Notes under the pieces: generated by a model
Databases searched by the model: none
Told to the model about the DNA's origin: nothing
The model's input: the letters and a program-made list of their open reading frames with translations, nothing else
In this document: positions 5,897 through 6,938 of the stretch, in pieces
Layout of the letters: the number at the start of each line of letters is the position of its first letter
Position numbering within the stretch: the first letter of the stretch is position 1
Assembly (NCBI GenBank): GCA_035622315.1
Contig: DASPVP010000085.1
Coordinates: 1 to 6,938, forward strand
Source: JAJPHJ01 sp035622315
GTDB taxonomy: Bacteria; Vulcanimicrobiota; Vulcanimicrobiia; Eremiobacterales; Eremiobacteraceae
Length of the DNA: 6,938 nucleotides
Direction of reading: 5' to 3'
Translations under genes and position numbers: made by a program

Positions 5897-6567
5897 ATCT
5901 CGCCTCGTCACGAGCCGATGCGGTGAGACCACCCATTCCCACCGCGATACTGGCGTCGGGCAATGGATCGAATCTTGCCGCCGTGATCGAGGCGGCCAAT
6001 CGGGGTGACTTGCCGCTCGACGTCCGGATCGTCATCTCCAACAATGCGGGTGCGCGCGCGATTGAGCGCGCGGCGAATGCGGGCGTCGAAGCGCAAGTGC
6101 TCGCATTCGATCCGCAGCGCGAGGACCGGGACGCATACGCGAAACGGCTCGCCGCGGCGATCAAAGAGCGCAGCGTCGAGCTGGTGCTGCTGCTCGGCTG
6201 GATGCACGTGCTCGCCCCGGCGTTCTTGCGGGCGGGCTTCACAGGCGTGCTCAACCTGCATCCCGCGTATCTTCCGGAGGATCCCAAGGCCGACACGGTC
6301 GAGTTTCCAGACGGCGTCCGTACGCCCGCGTTCCGCGGCGCGCACGCGCTGCGCGACGCGCTCGCTGCCGGCGTCCCCTGCACGGGTGCGAGCCTGATCC
6401 AAATTACGGCCGACGTCGATCGCGGCCCGGTCCTCGCGCGCATGCCGATGCCGCTCACGAGCGGCGAAGATGAAGCGTCCGCCTTGGAACGTCTGCACGT
6501 CGTCGAACGCGACGTCGTGCGCACGGGGATCCTGCGCTGGATGAAAGCGCAAGGTAAACGACGATGA
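5893..6567 (+). CDS. purN: Phosphoribosylglycinamide formyltransferase, variant with extended loop
   Basis: PurN transfers a formyl group from 10-formyl-tetrahydrofolate to GAR, giving FGAR. The product has 224 residues against about 212 in E. coli. The phosphate-binding ASGNGSNL (21-28) and the catalytic Asn121, His123 (NLHPAYLP) and Asp176 (DVDRGPV) are all present. Two features are unusual: 54 residues separate Asn121 and Asp176 against 37 in E. coli (Asn106 to Asp144), the extra stretch being EDPKADTVEFPDGVRTPAFRG, and the family histidine of the TVH/SVH motif (E. coli His137) is Ile169 in GASLIQIT. GAR formyltransferase is the best reading given the fused position after purM, but substrate specificity rests on context. 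ATG 5893 overlaps the purM stop (ATGA); a shorter start at GTG 5923 is possible because homology begins near residue 15. There is no Shine-Dalgarno sequence, consistent with translational coupling. Confidence 0.9.
   Translation: MNLASSRADAVRPPIPTAILASGNGSNLAAVIEAANRGDLPLDVRIVISNNAGARAIERAANAGVEAQVLAFDPQREDRDAYAKRLAAAIKERSVELVLLLGWMHVLAPAFLRAGFTGVLNLHPAYLPEDPKADTVEFPDGVRTPAFRGAHALRDALAAGVPCTGASLIQITADVDRGPVLARMPMPLTSGEDEASALERLHVVERDVVRTGILRWMKAQGKRR
6551..6555 (+). promoter_or_regulatory. Possible ribosome binding site of pyk
   Basis: AAGGT inside the last codons of purN lies 8 bases before the pyk ATG at 6564. It is a weak but plausibly placed Shine-Dalgarno sequence that would allow some initiation independent of coupling to purN. 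Confidence 0.35.
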
Positions 6568-6938
6568 CGCCATTCCGCCGCACGAAGATCGTGGCGACGC
6601 TCGGGCCGTCCTCATGCGAGCCCGGCATGGTCAAAGCGCTCGTCGAGGCCGGCGTCAACGTCTTCCGGATCAACATGTCGCACGCGACGCACGAACAGTG
6701 CGAGTTGTGGACGCAGGAGGTGCGGGCAGCAGCGCGCAGTGCGCAGACGATCATCTCGGTCCTCGCCGATCTGCAAGGTCCAAAACTGCGCATCGGGGAG
6801 CTCGAGGGGCATCGGCCGATCCACCTCGCTGCGGGCAAGCCGTTTGAGATCACAACCGCCCATATCGTCGGAAATCCGCAACGCGTGGCCACGACCTACG
6901 CCGCGCTTCCCAAAGATGTGAAGCCCAACGACCGTATT
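6564..6938 (+). CDS. pyk: Pyruvate kinase, 3' end outside window
   Basis: Pyruvate kinase transfers phosphate from phosphoenolpyruvate to ADP in the last step of glycolysis. The first 125 residues are present and stay open to the window edge. RRTKIVATLGPSS (5-17) is the canonical start of the TIM-barrel domain. VNVFRINMSHATHE (31-44) carries the Arg35 and Asn37 of the nucleotide/K+ site; the usual SHG reads SHA here, a mild change. DLQGPKLR (69-76) leads into the beta-barrel B domain, visible from about 80 onward (IHLAAGKPFEITT). The catalytic Lys and the MxARGDLG region lie beyond the window, so completeness cannot be checked. The ATG overlaps the purN stop in ATGA, placing the gene in the same transcript as purM and purN. 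I found no alternative start that fits the family better. Confidence 0.95.
   Translation, partial: MTPFRRTKIVATLGPSSCEPGMVKALVEAGVNVFRINMSHATHEQCELWTQEVRAAARSAQTIISVLADLQGPKLRIGELEGHRPIHLAAGKPFEITTAHIVGNPQRVATTYAALPKDVKPNDRI

Noticed and set aside
5682..6524. A 280-codon open frame on the minus strand
   Set aside because: It is antisense to purM and purN, has low-complexity Ser/Arg/Ala composition and no plausible start signal.

Overview
The window is a GC-rich (well above 60% by eye) bacterial chromosomal segment carrying de novo purine biosynthesis genes. In order it holds the 3' part of purD, then purF, a small secreted glycine-zipper protein, a leucyl aminopeptidase (pepA) on the minus strand, purM, purN and the 5' part of a pyruvate kinase gene (pyk). 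Coding density is high and all genes read cleanly without frameshifts. The sequence alone does not fix the organism. The composition, the [4Fe-4S]-type PurF and a secreted glycine-zipper protein of a kind common in diderms would fit a soil-type, deep-branching Gram-negative lineage, but this is only an impression.

Bases 1-2498 hold purD and purF, 31 bases apart on the plus strand and probably co-transcribed. PurF and PurD catalyse the first two committed steps, PRPP to phosphoribosylamine to GAR. Bases 2501-2558 hold two back-to-back 29-bp hairpin repeats, followed at 2573-3133 by a signal-peptide protein with an exceptionally regular glycine zipper. A strong hairpin with T-tracts on both strands (3139-3167) separates this gene from the convergent pepA (3194-4744, minus).

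The roughly 84-bp gap between pepA and purM is a divergent promoter region, with a perfect TATAAT close to the pepA start and an imperfect dyad. From 4829 to the window end, purM, purN and pyk run as a tight block joined by two ATGA stop/start overlaps. PurN performs the first formyl transfer (GAR to FGAR) and PurM makes AIR from FGAM. Pyruvate kinase, the ATP-forming last step of glycolysis, is translationally chained to them.

The points most worth a second look are the tandem hairpin repeat with a compensatory base-pair change, the PurN variant with a 17-residue longer substrate loop and a lost family histidine, the eight-step glycine zipper, and the coupling of pyk to purine genes. I found no CRISPR array, RNA gene, insertion sequence or clear evidence of a new multi-gene system.
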